DNA of 64,000 bases from Desulfovibrio desulfuricans (GTDB lineage: Bacteria; Desulfobacterota; Desulfovibrionia; Desulfovibrionales; Desulfovibrionaceae), in contig NZ_JANFYZ010000004.1 of assembly GCF_024460775.1 (NCBI RefSeq), forward strand, positions 124,001 through 188,000. The letters run 5' to 3'. A program made the position numbers and the translations under genes. The notes beneath the pieces were generated by a model. The model saw only the letters and a list, made by a program, of their open reading frames with translations, was not told where the DNA came from and ran no database searches. Shown here one piece after another: positions 27,868 to 38,132 of this stretch (within the stretch, counting starts at the first letter, position 1; each line of letters begins with the position of its first letter).

Positions 27868-28497
27868 TCACCCCAGCCCCACAAGCAGGGTCTTGCCGTC
27901 TGGCGCGAGCTTAAATACCCCAAACTTAGCACCCGTATACTGCTGGGCGGTTCCCTCCTGAAAATAGAAGGCCGGGGCGGCTGAGAGCACTTCGTAGCCG
28001 CGCAGCCTGTAGGCCAGCAGAAATTCATCGGCTTGCAGGGGGCTGCCATCATCCAGCCGCACAAATGATGCCGCGTGCGGCACCGGGTCATTGGTAATGC
28101 GGAGCACGGCAAAGCCTTCCGCGTTACTGCTTTCATCATGTGTATTGCGGCTGTTTGCGCTCGCTGTGGGGGAACTGGCCCCGCCATCCACGCCCCCACC
28201 GTTTGCCGCATTGCCCGAAGCTCCGCCCTCCGGTGCCCCGTTTGCCGCATTCATTTGAGCTGCCTTTTGGCCCGCGCTCTGCGTGGCGCTCTGCCTTCGC
28301 AGTGCATTACGAATATCGTTGTTCACCACATAACGCAGGGCCATGTAGTCGCCCATGAGCGGCGCGCGCGGGTCAACCGGGGCAAGGGCCAGCAGGATTG
28401 TCTTGCCTTCCGCCAGCACTGTTTCCATCCGGTATACGGAAAGGCCGTAGCCGCCCAAAAACAAAACCAGCACCGCAAGAATATAGAGCTTACGCAT
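27868..28497 (-). CDS. GDYXXLXY-motif membrane protein
   Basis: This 209-residue protein has one N-terminal membrane helix (about 4-22) and the defining motif GDYMALRY (about 48-55), placing it in the GDYXXLXY family of unknown function. The mid-region is low complexity (Ala/Asn/Gly rich, about 75-125), an insertion-like segment compared with the usual compact members. The C-terminal half (about 130-209) has the family's YRLRGYEVLSAAPAFYFQEGTAQ segment. The start overlaps the preceding DUF2157/DUF4401 gene by 8 bases, so they are translated together. These domains usually occur together, implying one membrane complex; its job is unknown. Confidence 0.8.
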   Translation of the reverse strand: MRKLYILAVLVLFLGGYGLSVYRMETVLAEGKTILLALAPVDPRAPLMGDYMALRYVVNNDIRNALRRQSATQSAGQKAAQMNAANGAPEGGASGNAANGGGVDGGASSPTASANSRNTHDESSNAEGFAVLRITNDPVPHAASFVRLDDGSPLQADEFLLAYRLRGYEVLSAAPAFYFQEGTAQQYTGAKFGVFKLAPDGKTLLVGLG

Positions 28498-30907
28498 GGG
28501 CTGCCTCCCGCGCCGCAGTTTTTGCCTGCCATAGCCGCAGAATCAGGGCCAGCGCCAGCAAACCAAGGCCTGTTGCCATCAGATAGATGGATTTTTGCGA
28601 AAACGGTACAGCCAGACTGTAATAATAAAAAACCATGTAGGCGAAGAGATACGCCAGCACAAAGCCCTGCATCACCACGCTGCCCATCCGCCTTGCCAGC
28701 GTTAGCCCCAAAAGGGCCAGCCCCGCCCCCGGCAGATACCACGACAGCGCAAACACAAGGGGCATGCCAGCCATTGTGAGCAGCCGGGCGGGCCTGCCCG
28801 CGCCTTTGCCTAGCCAGAATGCCAGCGCGACCACAGCCAGAGCCGGGGCAAGCCCCAAATATCCCGTTGCCAGACCGGGCAAACCCATATCGCTGGCGAG
28901 GCTATACGCCGGAGCAAGGGTGAACATCTCAAAAATCAGCCCAGAAGCGTAAAAGCCGTAAAACCACCCTTCCGCCACTTTGCCACGCGCCGTGCCGCGC
29001 CACCTGTGTTCACGCAGGCAATAGCAGGCCAGCCCCGCGCAAACCAGCGCCCACCACAACGAAAGCAGCTCCACCGCGCCGCCCGTTTCGGAGGCGGCAA
29101 AACCATTGCGCGCATACCCGTAAAAGAACGCAATCCCCAGCGCCACTGAGTTGCCGATCACAATAGCCGCAAGCATTGCGTAGCCAGCATTGCCCATGAG
29201 GATGCCGAGAACCAAAAGCACCCCCGCCAGCGCAAGACAGGCCAAACCTTCGGGCCTGATGCTGGCGCACAGAGCAATGGCAAGCCCGACAGTTCCGGCA
29301 ATCACCAAGGCAAAGCCAAAGTGCCGGGCAAACAACTGCTGCCTTGCCAGCAGCACCCGCCCCATAAGCAGCACCGGCACAGATGCCGCAAAAACTGTCA
29401 GTTCCTCATTGGAGCTGATCCCCAGACTCTCAAAAAGCAAAAATCCAAAAAAGACGATAAAGAAAACCGCCGCCATCCATCCGCCAAAGGCAAGCATGCC
29501 CCTGACATACCAGGGGGAGGGTTGCTCCCCCAGCCTGCCCAATGCGTCAGACAACGATTGATTGAGAGGCACAAAAGCGCCCGCCTGCAAGTGCGCCCAC
29601 AGCGTTTGCCAGTTATTCCCGGCAGTGGCGCGGGCAAGGATTGAAGGAAAAAAGGCCACGGTTTCGGCCTCCTGCCGGGGGGACGTCATCATGCTGCGTT
29701 GCAGGTGCAGGAGTATCTTTGCCAGCCCCGCAGTCACGCCCGTGACAAGCAAACCCCACAGCAAAAAGGTTGCCATGCTTCCGGCGCTGAAAAACAGCTC
29801 CGCTTCCGCCAGAGCGGAAAGCAGCACTGCCGCGCCCGCTGCCAGAAGGGTTGCAAGCATGAAGAGGTCGGGTTGCCGGGTGCGATACCACCACCACGAA
29901 AAACCCGCCACGACCAGGGCAAAACCCACAACAAAATTGGGCGAAAGCCAGAGCATCTGCCCATCCCTGAAATACAGGTCAAAAATGGTGGCGATCAGAA
30001 AAAACGTGGTGCGGGAAACCATGTCAAAAAAGAGCAGCCTGGGCATCCAGCGCGAGCAGAGCCACGCCTGCGCATGGGCCTTGTTTTTACTTTGGCTTTC
30101 ATTCTGCCCTTTGCTCTGGCCTTGGGGATTATCTGGGGCATCATCCAGATTCTGTTGCAGTCTGGTTGCCGCCCTGCGGGCCATCCACTCCCAGCACGCA
30201 ATGGCGCAGGCAATGGCAACAAGCCATTCCGGCACCATAAAAAACTGCCCCAAGGCATCAAGAGGCGATGAAAGGCTACGCCCAAGCCAGAGCGCCGCAA
30301 AGATATTGGCCGAAATCCACGCGGCAAACCACAGCCCGGCCTGCCTGCCCGCCAGCGCAAGCAGCACCAGCAACGCCGTCCATACCCTGAACAGCTCCCA
30401 CAGCTCGGCCCCTGTCTGGTAGGTCTGCCCAAACACCGCCAGCATCGGCCCAATTGCAATGCCGCAGGCCAGCAGCAAAACCTGCCCCAGCCGAGTATCC
30501 GGCCCCAGCAGCACAGCCCCAAGGCCGCTCCCTGCCACAAGCGCACCCGTGAGCGCCATGCGCGCAAAGGGCGTCATGGCTCCCCAGTTCCAGGCAATGA
30601 AGCAGATCATGCCCGCCAGAAAAAACAGCGCCCCGCCCAGCAAAAACATCTGCCGCCAATAGGCGAGCCAGGCCTTGCCGTCCGGCCTGAAACCGCAAAA
30701 TTCCACGGCCCGCTGCCATGCTACAGTGCTGATTACCCCGGAATCGCAAAGGGTGTTGAGCGAGGCCTTGGTCAGCGGCGGCAACACTCCGCCACCGGGG
30801 GCGAGGTCTGGCACAGTGTATGGGGCAGTATCTGGTGCGTGGCCTGCCACATGGTTTGGCGCGTGGCTGGGCGTTGCAGAAGGATCAGAATTTTCAATTT
30901 CGGTCAT
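28490..30907 (-). CDS. DUF2157-DUF4401 fusion polytopic membrane protein
   Basis: This 805-residue protein has a short Pro/Ala/His-rich N-terminus, then about 20 hydrophobic segments. The first third resembles DUF2157 (LCDSGVISTVAWQRAVEF followed by closely spaced helices). The part from about residue 440 resembles DUF4401 (including a PWYVRGMLAFGGWMAAVFFI segment). In many bacteria these are separate adjacent genes next to a GDYXXLXY protein; here they appear fused, with a charged linker (about 245-290: KGQNESQSKNKAHA). The start MTEIEN was preferred to an ATG 39 bases upstream because AGGA precedes it. Function is unknown; a membrane complex with the downstream protein is likely. Confidence 0.72.
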   Translation of the reverse strand: MTEIENSDPSATPSHAPNHVAGHAPDTAPYTVPDLAPGGGVLPPLTKASLNTLCDSGVISTVAWQRAVEFCGFRPDGKAWLAYWRQMFLLGGALFFLAGMICFIAWNWGAMTPFARMALTGALVAGSGLGAVLLGPDTRLGQVLLLACGIAIGPMLAVFGQTYQTGAELWELFRVWTALLVLLALAGRQAGLWFAAWISANIFAALWLGRSLSSPLDALGQFFMVPEWLVAIACAIACWEWMARRAATRLQQNLDDAPDNPQGQSKGQNESQSKNKAHAQAWLCSRWMPRLLFFDMVSRTTFFLIATIFDLYFRDGQMLWLSPNFVVGFALVVAGFSWWWYRTRQPDLFMLATLLAAGAAVLLSALAEAELFFSAGSMATFLLWGLLVTGVTAGLAKILLHLQRSMMTSPRQEAETVAFFPSILARATAGNNWQTLWAHLQAGAFVPLNQSLSDALGRLGEQPSPWYVRGMLAFGGWMAAVFFIVFFGFLLFESLGISSNEELTVFAASVPVLLMGRVLLARQQLFARHFGFALVIAGTVGLAIALCASIRPEGLACLALAGVLLVLGILMGNAGYAMLAAIVIGNSVALGIAFFYGYARNGFAASETGGAVELLSLWWALVCAGLACYCLREHRWRGTARGKVAEGWFYGFYASGLIFEMFTLAPAYSLASDMGLPGLATGYLGLAPALAVVALAFWLGKGAGRPARLLTMAGMPLVFALSWYLPGAGLALLGLTLARRMGSVVMQGFVLAYLFAYMVFYYYSLAVPFSQKSIYLMATGLGLLALALILRLWQAKTAAREAAHA

Positions 30908-31340
30908 GGGCGGCTTCCTAACTATGCGCAGGGGCTTGAAAAGCAATGACGGTTATCAGTGTAAAGGCAGCATAACAAAACACCCTCTGCCGGAGAACAG
31001 GAATATATCTCTGTAATTATAGCCAGATATACGATTCTGCCGCTAGATCAAGCAACACCCGGACAATGCGCCCATTGACAGAAGCCTGCGCGATTCCCCC
31101 TACAAAATTTACGACATGCGCGTCATCTCCCTGTTCAAAACAGCCTTTCCAATATCTGCTGATCATATCAATCATATCAAGCTATTGCGCGGAAACGCCC
31201 TTGCGCCCAACAGGCAAATGTTACTTTTTTGTGCTGTTCTATTGGCGAGGGTCTGCTGCCCCTATTGTTTTTCCCTGCGCGTCCGTTTAGAACCAAGCAT
31301 CACATCAGTCATTCTATGATATAACTGCGAGGGAACGGCA
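30908..31340. other. Divergent intergenic region
   Basis: This lies between the minus-strand DUF2157 gene and the plus-strand chemoreceptor. It must hold both promoters. I find no convincing gene, hairpin or consensus promoter. Short plus-strand frames at 31066-31319 lack ribosome-binding sites. Confidence 0.4.
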
Positions 31341-33116
31341 ATGCTGAAAAATATCTCTGTTGCCAGAAAGTTCACCATTCTTATAGCTTCTGTATTTCTG
31401 GGCATGACTGCCCTTTTTGTTATTTCAACATACACGATATCAAAAACATCAATTGGCTCTACAACATATCAATCCATAGAAAACAGCAAGGATTTGCTTG
31501 CCGATATTTTACCTCCACCGCTTTATGTGGTTGAAACATATCTTGATGCATTGCAAACCGTTAACACCAATGATGCTGCAAGCCTTAAAAAAATTTACGC
31601 TTCCATTGCCCAGCATAAAAAAGCATTCCAGCAGCAATACGAACTCTGGCATTCCGGCGCTATTGACCCAAAGATCAAGGAAATTCTCAATCAGGAACTG
31701 TACCCCACGGGGAAGGCCATCTTTGAAATATTTGAAACCAGGCTCAAACCCGCTCTCCAGACCGGCAACAAGGCAGAAGCTGAAAGCATTTGCCTGAGCC
31801 AGCTTGCATCTGCCTATCAGAAGCACCGGGGCGTGGTGGACAAGCTTGCGATTCTGCTTGATGCCTATTCCAAAAAAGTTTCGGACGAGGGCCGCAGCGT
31901 TGTTGAAGCCGGGCGCATTTTCTTTACCGCCATGTTTATTTGCGGTCTGGCGCTCATCACGGTGATCTCGCTGGCTATCGCCATGGGCATTATCAAGCCG
32001 CTCAGGGAGTGCATCTGTTTTGCAAAAAACATCAGCAACGGCGCGCTTGATTCAGAAATGACCATGCAGAGAAAGGACGACTTTGGCACGCTGGCAACGA
32101 GCCTCAGCACGATGCTTGTGGAGCTGAAGCGCAAAATTTCTTTTGCGGAAGAAAAAAGCCAGCTTGCCGAGCAGGAGGTTGCCAAGGCCACCCGCGCAGC
32201 AGAAGAAGCGCACGAAGCCAGACAAAAGGTGGAAGAGAACCGCAACAAACTTGTGGATACAATCCACAGGCTTGAGAGCGTGGCGGGTGTTGTGACTGCG
32301 GCCTCCGAGCAGCTTTCTGCGCGCGTTGAGCAGTCCAGCCGGGGCGCGGACGAGCAGTCAGGCCGGGTGCGGGAAACCGCCACAGCCATGGAAGAAATGA
32401 ACGCCACCGTGCTTGAGGTCGCCAGAAACTCCCAGCGGGCTGCCAGCGCCTCTACCGAGACGCGCGGGCAGGCTCAGGACGGCGCCGCCGTTGTAGACAA
32501 GGCGGTCAAAGGCATTGAAGACGTACGCGCCCACTCCCTTGCCATTCGCGAAGACATGGCGGTGCTGGGCAAACAGGCAGACGGCATCGGGGAGGTCATG
32601 AACATCATTGCAGACATCGCCGACCAGACCAACCTGCTTGCGCTTAACGCCGCCATTGAGGCTGCGCGCGCAGGTGATGCGGGTCGCGGCTTTGCCGTGG
32701 TGGCCGATGAGGTGCGCAAACTGGCGGAAAAAACCATGACGGCAACCCAGGATGTGGGCCGCGCGGTGAACGAAATTCAGGCTGGCACGCGCAAAAACAT
32801 TTCCAGCGTGGAAACCGTGGTCAAGGCCATTGAAAACGCCGCCGCCCTTTCCGCCCACTCTGGCGACTCGCTGAAAAATATCCTCGGCTTTGTGGATCAG
32901 GTCAATGATCAGGTTCAGTCCATTGCCACGGCCAGCGAGCAGCAGTCCGCAACCAGCGAGGAGATCAACCGTTCTGTTGAGCAGATTGCCACCATCTCCG
33001 CAGAAACAGCGCAGGCAATGGAACAGGCCGCCACGGCGGTATCTGACCTCATGCAGCAGACCCAGATATTGCATCAGCTCATAAAGGACATGAAGGCGCA
33101 AAGCCAGACAGCCTGA
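31341..33116 (+). CDS. Methyl-accepting chemotaxis protein with helical sensor (third copy)
   Basis: This 591-residue receptor has two membrane helices (about 12-30 and 193-215) enclosing an all-helical periplasmic domain of about 160 residues, resembling a four-helix-bundle rather than a Cache sensor. HAMP (about 216-270) and a signalling domain with [20 protein letters not shown] follow. The signalling part is clearly related to, but more diverged from, the two receptors at 3.5-8 kb. A GAGGGAAC site precedes the ATG, and a terminator follows the stop. It has no che neighbours. Confidence 0.9.
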   Translation: MLKNISVARKFTILIASVFLGMTALFVISTYTISKTSIGSTTYQSIENSKDLLADILPPPLYVVETYLDALQTVNTNDAASLKKIYASIAQHKKAFQQQYELWHSGAIDPKIKEILNQELYPTGKAIFEIFETRLKPALQTGNKAEAESICLSQLASAYQKHRGVVDKLAILLDAYSKKVSDEGRSVVEAGRIFFTAMFICGLALITVISLAIAMGIIKPLRECICFAKNISNGALDSEMTMQRKDDFGTLATSLSTMLVELKRKISFAEEKSQLAEQEVAKATRAAEEAHEARQKVEENRNKLVDTIHRLESVAGVVTAASEQLSARVEQSSRGADEQSGRVRETATAMEEMNATVLEVARNSQRAASASTETRGQAQDGAAVVDKAVKGIEDVRAHSLAIREDMAVLGKQADGIGEVMNIIADIADQTNLLALNAAIEAARAGDAGRGFAVVADEVRKLAEKTMTATQDVGRAVNEIQAGTRKNISSVETVVKAIENAAALSAHSGDSLKNILGFVDQVNDQVQSIATASEQQSATSEEINRSVEQIATISAETAQAMEQAATAVSDLMQQTQILHQLIKDMKAQSQTA

Positions 33117-33136
33117 GTAATCCCCCACAAGATCGC

Positions 33137-33171
33137 AAGCTCCCCAATGGCTGCCTTTGGGGAGCTTTTTT
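33137..33171 (+). terminator. Terminator of the third chemoreceptor gene
   Basis: AAGCTCCCC (33137-33145) pairs with GGGGAGCTT (33159-33167) and runs into T residues. Confidence 0.9.
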
Positions 33172-33230
33172 GCGCACTGCCCCATTGCAAGCAACTGGAC
33201 GCCTATCAGACATAACGGTATAGCTTGCCC

Positions 33231-34472
33231 ATGATACCCCGCGCTCGCTTTATCATGCTGAATCTGTACCACATTCTGATTGACGGCCTTTTCGATTCCG
33301 TTCCCGTTGTGCTGGCATTCATGGCGCTGGCCCTTGGCAGCGGAGAAACAGACGTGGGCCTTGTGGTGTCGCTGGGCGCGGCCCTGAGTACTGCCGTTGG
33401 CCTTGGCACGGGCCTGTTCTCACGGCGATTCGGCTTTTACGGCTCTGTGACCCTGCTTATAGGTCTTGCCGGGCTTGGCTATCTGGGCGCGGCTTTTGCG
33501 GGCAGCATGATCACCGCCGGGGCGTGCTTTGTGCTGGCAATGGCGGGCTTTGCCGCCTTTCATAACATTTCTTTTTCCTACATCACGGCCAATACTGAAA
33601 GGCAGAGCCTTGGCCGGGTCATGAGCGACTTTACCGCCATTGGCGATGTGGGGCGTATCCCGCTGGTGTCTTTTGCCGCCTTTGCGGCGGCCTACTCTGT
33701 GGGAACCATGCCGGGCTGGCGGGCAGTCTGCCTGGCCTATGGCGTGCTGGCCCTGTGCGCCGCCCTGTGGCTCTTTTACACCGCCGTAAAAAAATCCCCA
33801 TCGGCAGACGCCAGCACGCAACCGGGCGATCCCGCTTCTGATCCATTGCCCGGTGCTGAGGCAGCCCCACCCCCGCGCCCGAGGCGCAATCCTTTCGCCG
33901 GGTTCAGCATACTGAAAAACCGGGATGTCTTTCTGGCAATGCTTGCCAGCATGCTCAATGCTTTCAGCAACGACAGAATCTTTACCTTTCTGCCCCTGCT
34001 GCTGGTGGCAAAAGGCATAGACGCCAAAACCATCGGCTCGTTCGCTCTTGGCTTCACCCTCGGTTCCTTCGTGGGCAAGATGGCCTGCGGACGCCTGATA
34101 GATATTTTCGGCACCCGAAAAATCTTTGTTATCGCCGGTATTATCCTTGCCCTGCTGCTTTGCGCCCTGCTCCAGTCAAGCAATCTCATACTGACGGTGA
34201 TTATATCCCTGGCCATCGGTATTGTGACCAAGGGGACTGTGCCCGTCATACAGACCATCATCACGGAGCCGGTACGCGGCGCAACCGTCTACGATGCCAT
34301 TTTTTCGTTCAATTCCTTCGGGCGCGGCATAATCAACATGCTGACGCCCGTGCTGTTTGGCGGCATTGCTTCCCTCTGGAGCATGGATGCCGTTTATCTG
34401 CTCATGGCTGCGGTCGCCGCGCTGGGCATTGTGCCTGTTCTGCTTATGAGCCGGAGCCGCACCGCCGAGTGA
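33231..34472 (+). CDS. Major facilitator superfamily transporter
   Basis: This inner-membrane protein of about 413 residues has twelve hydrophobic segments in two halves separated by a Pro/Ala-rich cytoplasmic loop (about 185-222). A motif-A-like GKMACGRLIDIFGTRK is present after the loop. The substrate is unknown. The start is uncertain: no clear ribosome-binding site precedes the ATG at 33231 or the ATG at 33255, and the first membrane helix begins near the latter. The gene stands alone between terminators. Confidence 0.8.
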   Translation: MIPRARFIMLNLYHILIDGLFDSVPVVLAFMALALGSGETDVGLVVSLGAALSTAVGLGTGLFSRRFGFYGSVTLLIGLAGLGYLGAAFAGSMITAGACFVLAMAGFAAFHNISFSYITANTERQSLGRVMSDFTAIGDVGRIPLVSFAAFAAAYSVGTMPGWRAVCLAYGVLALCAALWLFYTAVKKSPSADASTQPGDPASDPLPGAEAAPPPRPRRNPFAGFSILKNRDVFLAMLASMLNAFSNDRIFTFLPLLLVAKGIDAKTIGSFALGFTLGSFVGKMACGRLIDIFGTRKIFVIAGIILALLLCALLQSSNLILTVIISLAIGIVTKGTVPVIQTIITEPVRGATVYDAIFSFNSFGRGIINMLTPVLFGGIASLWSMDAVYLLMAAVAALGIVPVLLMSRSRTAE

Positions 34473-34507
34473 GCAACCGCTGCCGTCTGCACGTCCCGAT
34501 AAAAGCG

Positions 34508-34541
34508 AAAGCGCCCATGAAATCATGGGCGCTTTATTTTT
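34508..34541. terminator. Bidirectional terminator between MFS and porin genes
   Basis: A perfect 13-bp stem (34508-34520 with 34523-34535) with A and T tracts on its two sides serves both convergent genes. Confidence 0.9.
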
Positions 34542-34571
34542 GCGGTGCGTCAGGTGCTGACCGTGCGAGGC

Positions 34572-36086
34572 CTAGAACTGATACACAAAGGTCACGGCTG
34601 TATTCCAGGCATCGGCGCTGCGGTCGCTCTTGCCATTCATCTTGCTGTTGCCCCACACGGATGCGCTCTTGTCGAGGAAGAGCGCATCATAGTTTGTTTC
34701 CACGTAGATGGTGAAGTTGTCGTACATCTTGTACTTGGTGCTCAGGCCAAATTCCACAAGGCTGTCGTTGCGGGTCAGGTACAGACCCTCGCGGCCTGGC
34801 ACGGAACCATCATTGGGGGCCATCCAGCTTCCATTGGCGTTTTTGATCTTTTTCAGGATCGCCGGGTCGTTGGTGCCGCCCATGTAGTTGATGCGGAAGG
34901 TATGGCTGAGGTTGTCGATAAAGCTCATATCCTTGAGCCGCGCGCCAATGCCCCAGGTGCCTGTCATGGATTTGCCCACAATGCTGTCGCGGCCCACAAT
35001 GGGATCGCCGTGAAAGGCGAATTCCGAAAAGTCGTTGGGGTTGTTGGGGTGAATGTTGGGCATGCGCTCGGAGCCGTTGCCCAGATTGTCGTCGTCGCCC
35101 GAGGTGTACCAGCCGTAGAGACCAGGGGTGCTCCAGTCCAGCTTGTATTCGAGCAGCAACGAGGCCAGCCAGCCTGCGCGGTTCATGGCGGCATCGTCAT
35201 ACTGCACGGAGCCGTAAACAACATCCCACGACACGCGGAAAGGATCAAACAACGTCACCTGACCGGGCAGGCCCATCCACATGGCATTGCCGTATTCGCT
35301 GAGCTTGCTCTTGTGGAAGCCGCCGTACAGGGGCAGCAGACCGGCCTTGGGGCCACCGGCGGAGGCTACGCTGGTATAGCTGGTGATCTGGGAATTTTTG
35401 ACGTTGTTGTAGTTGATGGCCGGGCCAATGCCCATATACATGCCCCAGGGCGCGAGGCTTACACCGTCAAGCGTCAGGGGCAGGGTCAGGCCCACGGCGT
35501 CCATGTTATCCATATAGCCGGGGCTGCGGTTGGTTGCATCAGTGGTGTTGTCGTTAAAAAGGCGCGCCCAGAAGGCCGTCACGCCAACGTTTTCATTAAA
35601 GGCGTAGGAGGCGGTGATGCCCGCCGCATCATCGGCCAGCACCTGGCTGTTGTTGATGTAGTCGGGCAACTGCATTGGCTGAATACCCATGCGCACCTTG
35701 AGGGCAGTCTGCGGCACAGTCCAGTCGAGAAAAGCGTTCTTGACCTTGACCCAGTTGCCGTCCGCGCCCAGCGAGCCGCCGCTGTTGCTGGCGCCCCAGT
35801 ATTGCATCATGCCGCGATTGTAGCCGCCCAGTTCAAAGTGCACCGTGCCGGAAAGATTTTCAGAAGCCTTGGCGTCCAGTTGCAGGCGAACCTGCTGGGC
35901 GGCTTCAAATTCGTCTTCACCGGAGCTGTAGCCCGTTTTGTTCCCGCCCTCGGTAAAATTGCCGTGCTGGCCGTAGCTGAAATTATAAGCCCAACGGCCC
36001 TTGGCCGAAAAATCAATGGCGCTTGCTCCCCCGGGCACTGCGCACAACATCCCGGCTACCAAAAGTAACACTGCAATTTTCTTCAT
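34572..36086 (-). CDS. Outer-membrane porin, Desulfovibrio type
   Basis: This 504-residue protein has a Sec signal peptide (MKKIAVLLLVAGMLCAVPGG, cleavage after ASA near residue 24) and a beta-barrel body rich in alternating aromatic and polar residues. It ends in FVYQF, the C-terminal aromatic signal for BAM-dependent insertion. Segments such as LQLDAKASENLSGTVHFELG and LKVRMGIQPMQLPDY are typical of the abundant homotrimeric porins of Desulfovibrio. GGAG lies six bases before the chosen ATG; an in-frame ATG 12 bases earlier also has a site (AGGAAA). The gene is divergent from the sensor-kinase gene, which may control it. The permeating solute is unknown. Confidence 0.87.
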   Translation of the reverse strand: MKKIAVLLLVAGMLCAVPGGASAIDFSAKGRWAYNFSYGQHGNFTEGGNKTGYSSGEDEFEAAQQVRLQLDAKASENLSGTVHFELGGYNRGMMQYWGASNSGGSLGADGNWVKVKNAFLDWTVPQTALKVRMGIQPMQLPDYINNSQVLADDAAGITASYAFNENVGVTAFWARLFNDNTTDATNRSPGYMDNMDAVGLTLPLTLDGVSLAPWGMYMGIGPAINYNNVKNSQITSYTSVASAGGPKAGLLPLYGGFHKSKLSEYGNAMWMGLPGQVTLFDPFRVSWDVVYGSVQYDDAAMNRAGWLASLLLEYKLDWSTPGLYGWYTSGDDDNLGNGSERMPNIHPNNPNDFSEFAFHGDPIVGRDSIVGKSMTGTWGIGARLKDMSFIDNLSHTFRINYMGGTNDPAILKKIKNANGSWMAPNDGSVPGREGLYLTRNDSLVEFGLSTKYKMYDNFTIYVETNYDALFLDKSASVWGNSKMNGKSDRSADAWNTAVTFVYQF

Positions 36087-36497
36087 CCCCGGCTCCATCT
36101 TCGTTTCCTGGTTCAGTAACTCAATGACCAACGCAACAGCCTTCCAAAATCTGCACACATAGGGGGGTCGCCATTCCTAACTCCGCAGGTGATATTTTTC
36201 CACACTATTTTTTACTTGGCCGTGGAACGTGTGGGCTACGCGCGCTACACCTGTGCGGTTTCAGGGGATATTTTCAAAATGTTGCCATTTGCGGCAGCAC
36301 TCCCAATCTGGCAGCAATACCCGTTTTCAGCGCGCTTGCCGCCATTTGCGGCCCCACAACGCACCTGATATGATAGCTCCTGGCGGGCAAGCCCACGCCT
36401 GCCGCAATTGTGCCGCACACTCACAGGCGGAGCCCAGCCACGGGCCGCCGCCACAATCCGGTCTGCCCGCCAGCATGACCGCCCTCATCGGTTTGCC
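36087..36497. other. Divergent intergenic region between porin and sensor kinase
   Basis: This must contain the porin promoter and that of the two-component operon. The first 110 bases from the porin side are AT-rich. Several TTGCGGC/GCCGCAA-like words occur near 36288-36350, but I could not define a clear operator or a sigma-54 element. No gene is supported. Confidence 0.4.
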
Positions 36498-38132
36498 ATG
36501 CTGCACGCCATCAGAAATTCCAGCCTGTTTGTAAAGCTTGTTATTATGGTCAGTCTGGCGCTTTGCCCGCCCATGCTGCTTGGGCATCTGGCTGGTTCCT
36601 ATTTTATCAGCAAGTACGGCTATGAGGATGCGGAAAACACCGTTTCAAGCGTGGCGCAGCTTGCGGCGGAATCGCCGCTGGTGGTGGAGGCCATGCGCAC
36701 CCGCCAGCCCGAGGCGTACAGACAGATGACCGCCTTTCTTGAAACGCTCACCCGTGCCTCGGACGTAAAATTTATCGTGCTGATAGATATGCAGGGCATC
36801 CGCCTTTTTCACCCCGACGCTGCAAAAATCGGTCAGCACTTTATGGGCGGCGATGAAGGCAAGGCCCTTGAAGGGCAGTCCTACCTTTCATCGGCGCGCG
36901 GCACATTCGGATTTTCGCTGCGGGCGTTCCGGCCCATTTTTGACGCGCAGGGCAATCAACTGGGCGCGGCTTCCGCGGGTATTCTGTCCAGCGATATTGA
37001 AGCGGGCGTGGCGCGCCTGACCGGGCCTCTTGGCTGGCTGCTGGCGCTCTCGCTGGCTATTGGCATCGTGCTGGCGGTGCTGCTTTCGCGCACCATTAAA
37101 AAAATTCTTTTCGGGCTGGAGCCGCACCAGATCGCGCGGCTCCTTGAAGAACGCAACGCCATACTGCGCACCACCCGCGAGGGAATTATCGCCGTAAACA
37201 AGGACGGCACCCTGGTGCTTGTTAACGAAATGGCCGAAAAAATCCTGCGTTCGGCGGGCGTTTTCGGCCCGTTGGAGGGCCAGCCCGTGCAAAGCGCCAT
37301 CCCCGGCACCCGTCTTGACGCCGTGGTCAGGGAGGGCAGGCCGGAGTACGACCAGGAGCAGAATATCAACAGCAGCGTGGTGCTGACCAACCGCGTGCCC
37401 ATTCTGGTGCAGGGAGAGATAATCGGCGCGGTGGCGACCTTCCGCGACATGACGGACGTGCGCGCCCAGGCCGAACGCCTCACCGGCCTCAGCAATTATG
37501 TTGAGGCGCTGCGCTCGCGCTCGCACGAGTACCTCAACAAGCTGCACGTCATTTCCGGTCTGTTGCGCAATGGCCGCCACGCGGAGCTTGATGCCTACCT
37601 GGAGCAGATCATCGGCAGCAAAAAACTGGAAACTTCCGCCATTGCCGCGCTGGTCAAGGATCCCATTGTTGCGGGTTTTCTGGAGAGCAAGTACAGCCGC
37701 GCCCATGAAATGGGCGTGACACTGGTGATTGAGGGGCACGGCGTGATCCCCCCGCTTTCGCCCAAGGGATCGCACGCCTTGGTCACGGTGGTGGGCAACC
37801 TCATTGACAATGCCTTTGAAGCCACCATCTACGCTGTAGAAAAAAGGATTACCCTGAATATCGAAAATATCCCGGCTCAGGCGGGCGGGTACGACGAACT
37901 TGTTATCAGCGTGTCCGATACCGGACGCGGCATTTCCGATGAACATCTGGAAAAAATATTCACCAAGGGCTTTTCCACCAAGGGGTCAAACAGGGGCATC
38001 GGGCTTTACATGCTGCTGCTTACGCTGGAAGAAATGGACGGTTCTGTGGAAATCGACGCAAAACCTGGGCACGGCACGGTCTTTACCGTGCGTGTTCCTG
38101 TGGCTGCGCTGGCGCAAGGAGAACAGGAATGA
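36498..38132 (+). CDS. DcuS/CitA-like sensor histidine kinase
   Basis: This 544-residue membrane kinase has a first membrane helix (about 13-35), a periplasmic PDC/Cache sensor (about 36-170), and a second helix (about 175-198). A cytoplasmic PAS domain (about 210-320), an H-box SHEYLNKLHVISGLL with His343, and an ATPase domain with NLIDNAFEA and DTGRGIS follow. The pattern is that of the DcuS/CitA/MalK family, which senses C4-dicarboxylates or citrate. The response regulator gene overlaps its end by 4 bases. The start is tentative because no good ribosome-binding site is seen; an in-frame ATG at 36408 would extend it by 30 unlikely residues. Confidence 0.88.
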   Translation: MLHAIRNSSLFVKLVIMVSLALCPPMLLGHLAGSYFISKYGYEDAENTVSSVAQLAAESPLVVEAMRTRQPEAYRQMTAFLETLTRASDVKFIVLIDMQGIRLFHPDAAKIGQHFMGGDEGKALEGQSYLSSARGTFGFSLRAFRPIFDAQGNQLGAASAGILSSDIEAGVARLTGPLGWLLALSLAIGIVLAVLLSRTIKKILFGLEPHQIARLLEERNAILRTTREGIIAVNKDGTLVLVNEMAEKILRSAGVFGPLEGQPVQSAIPGTRLDAVVREGRPEYDQEQNINSSVVLTNRVPILVQGEIIGAVATFRDMTDVRAQAERLTGLSNYVEALRSRSHEYLNKLHVISGLLRNGRHAELDAYLEQIIGSKKLETSAIAALVKDPIVAGFLESKYSRAHEMGVTLVIEGHGVIPPLSPKGSHALVTVVGNLIDNAFEATIYAVEKRITLNIENIPAQAGGYDELVISVSDTGRGISDEHLEKIFTKGFSTKGSNRGIGLYMLLLTLEEMDGSVEIDAKPGHGTVFTVRVPVAALAQGEQE

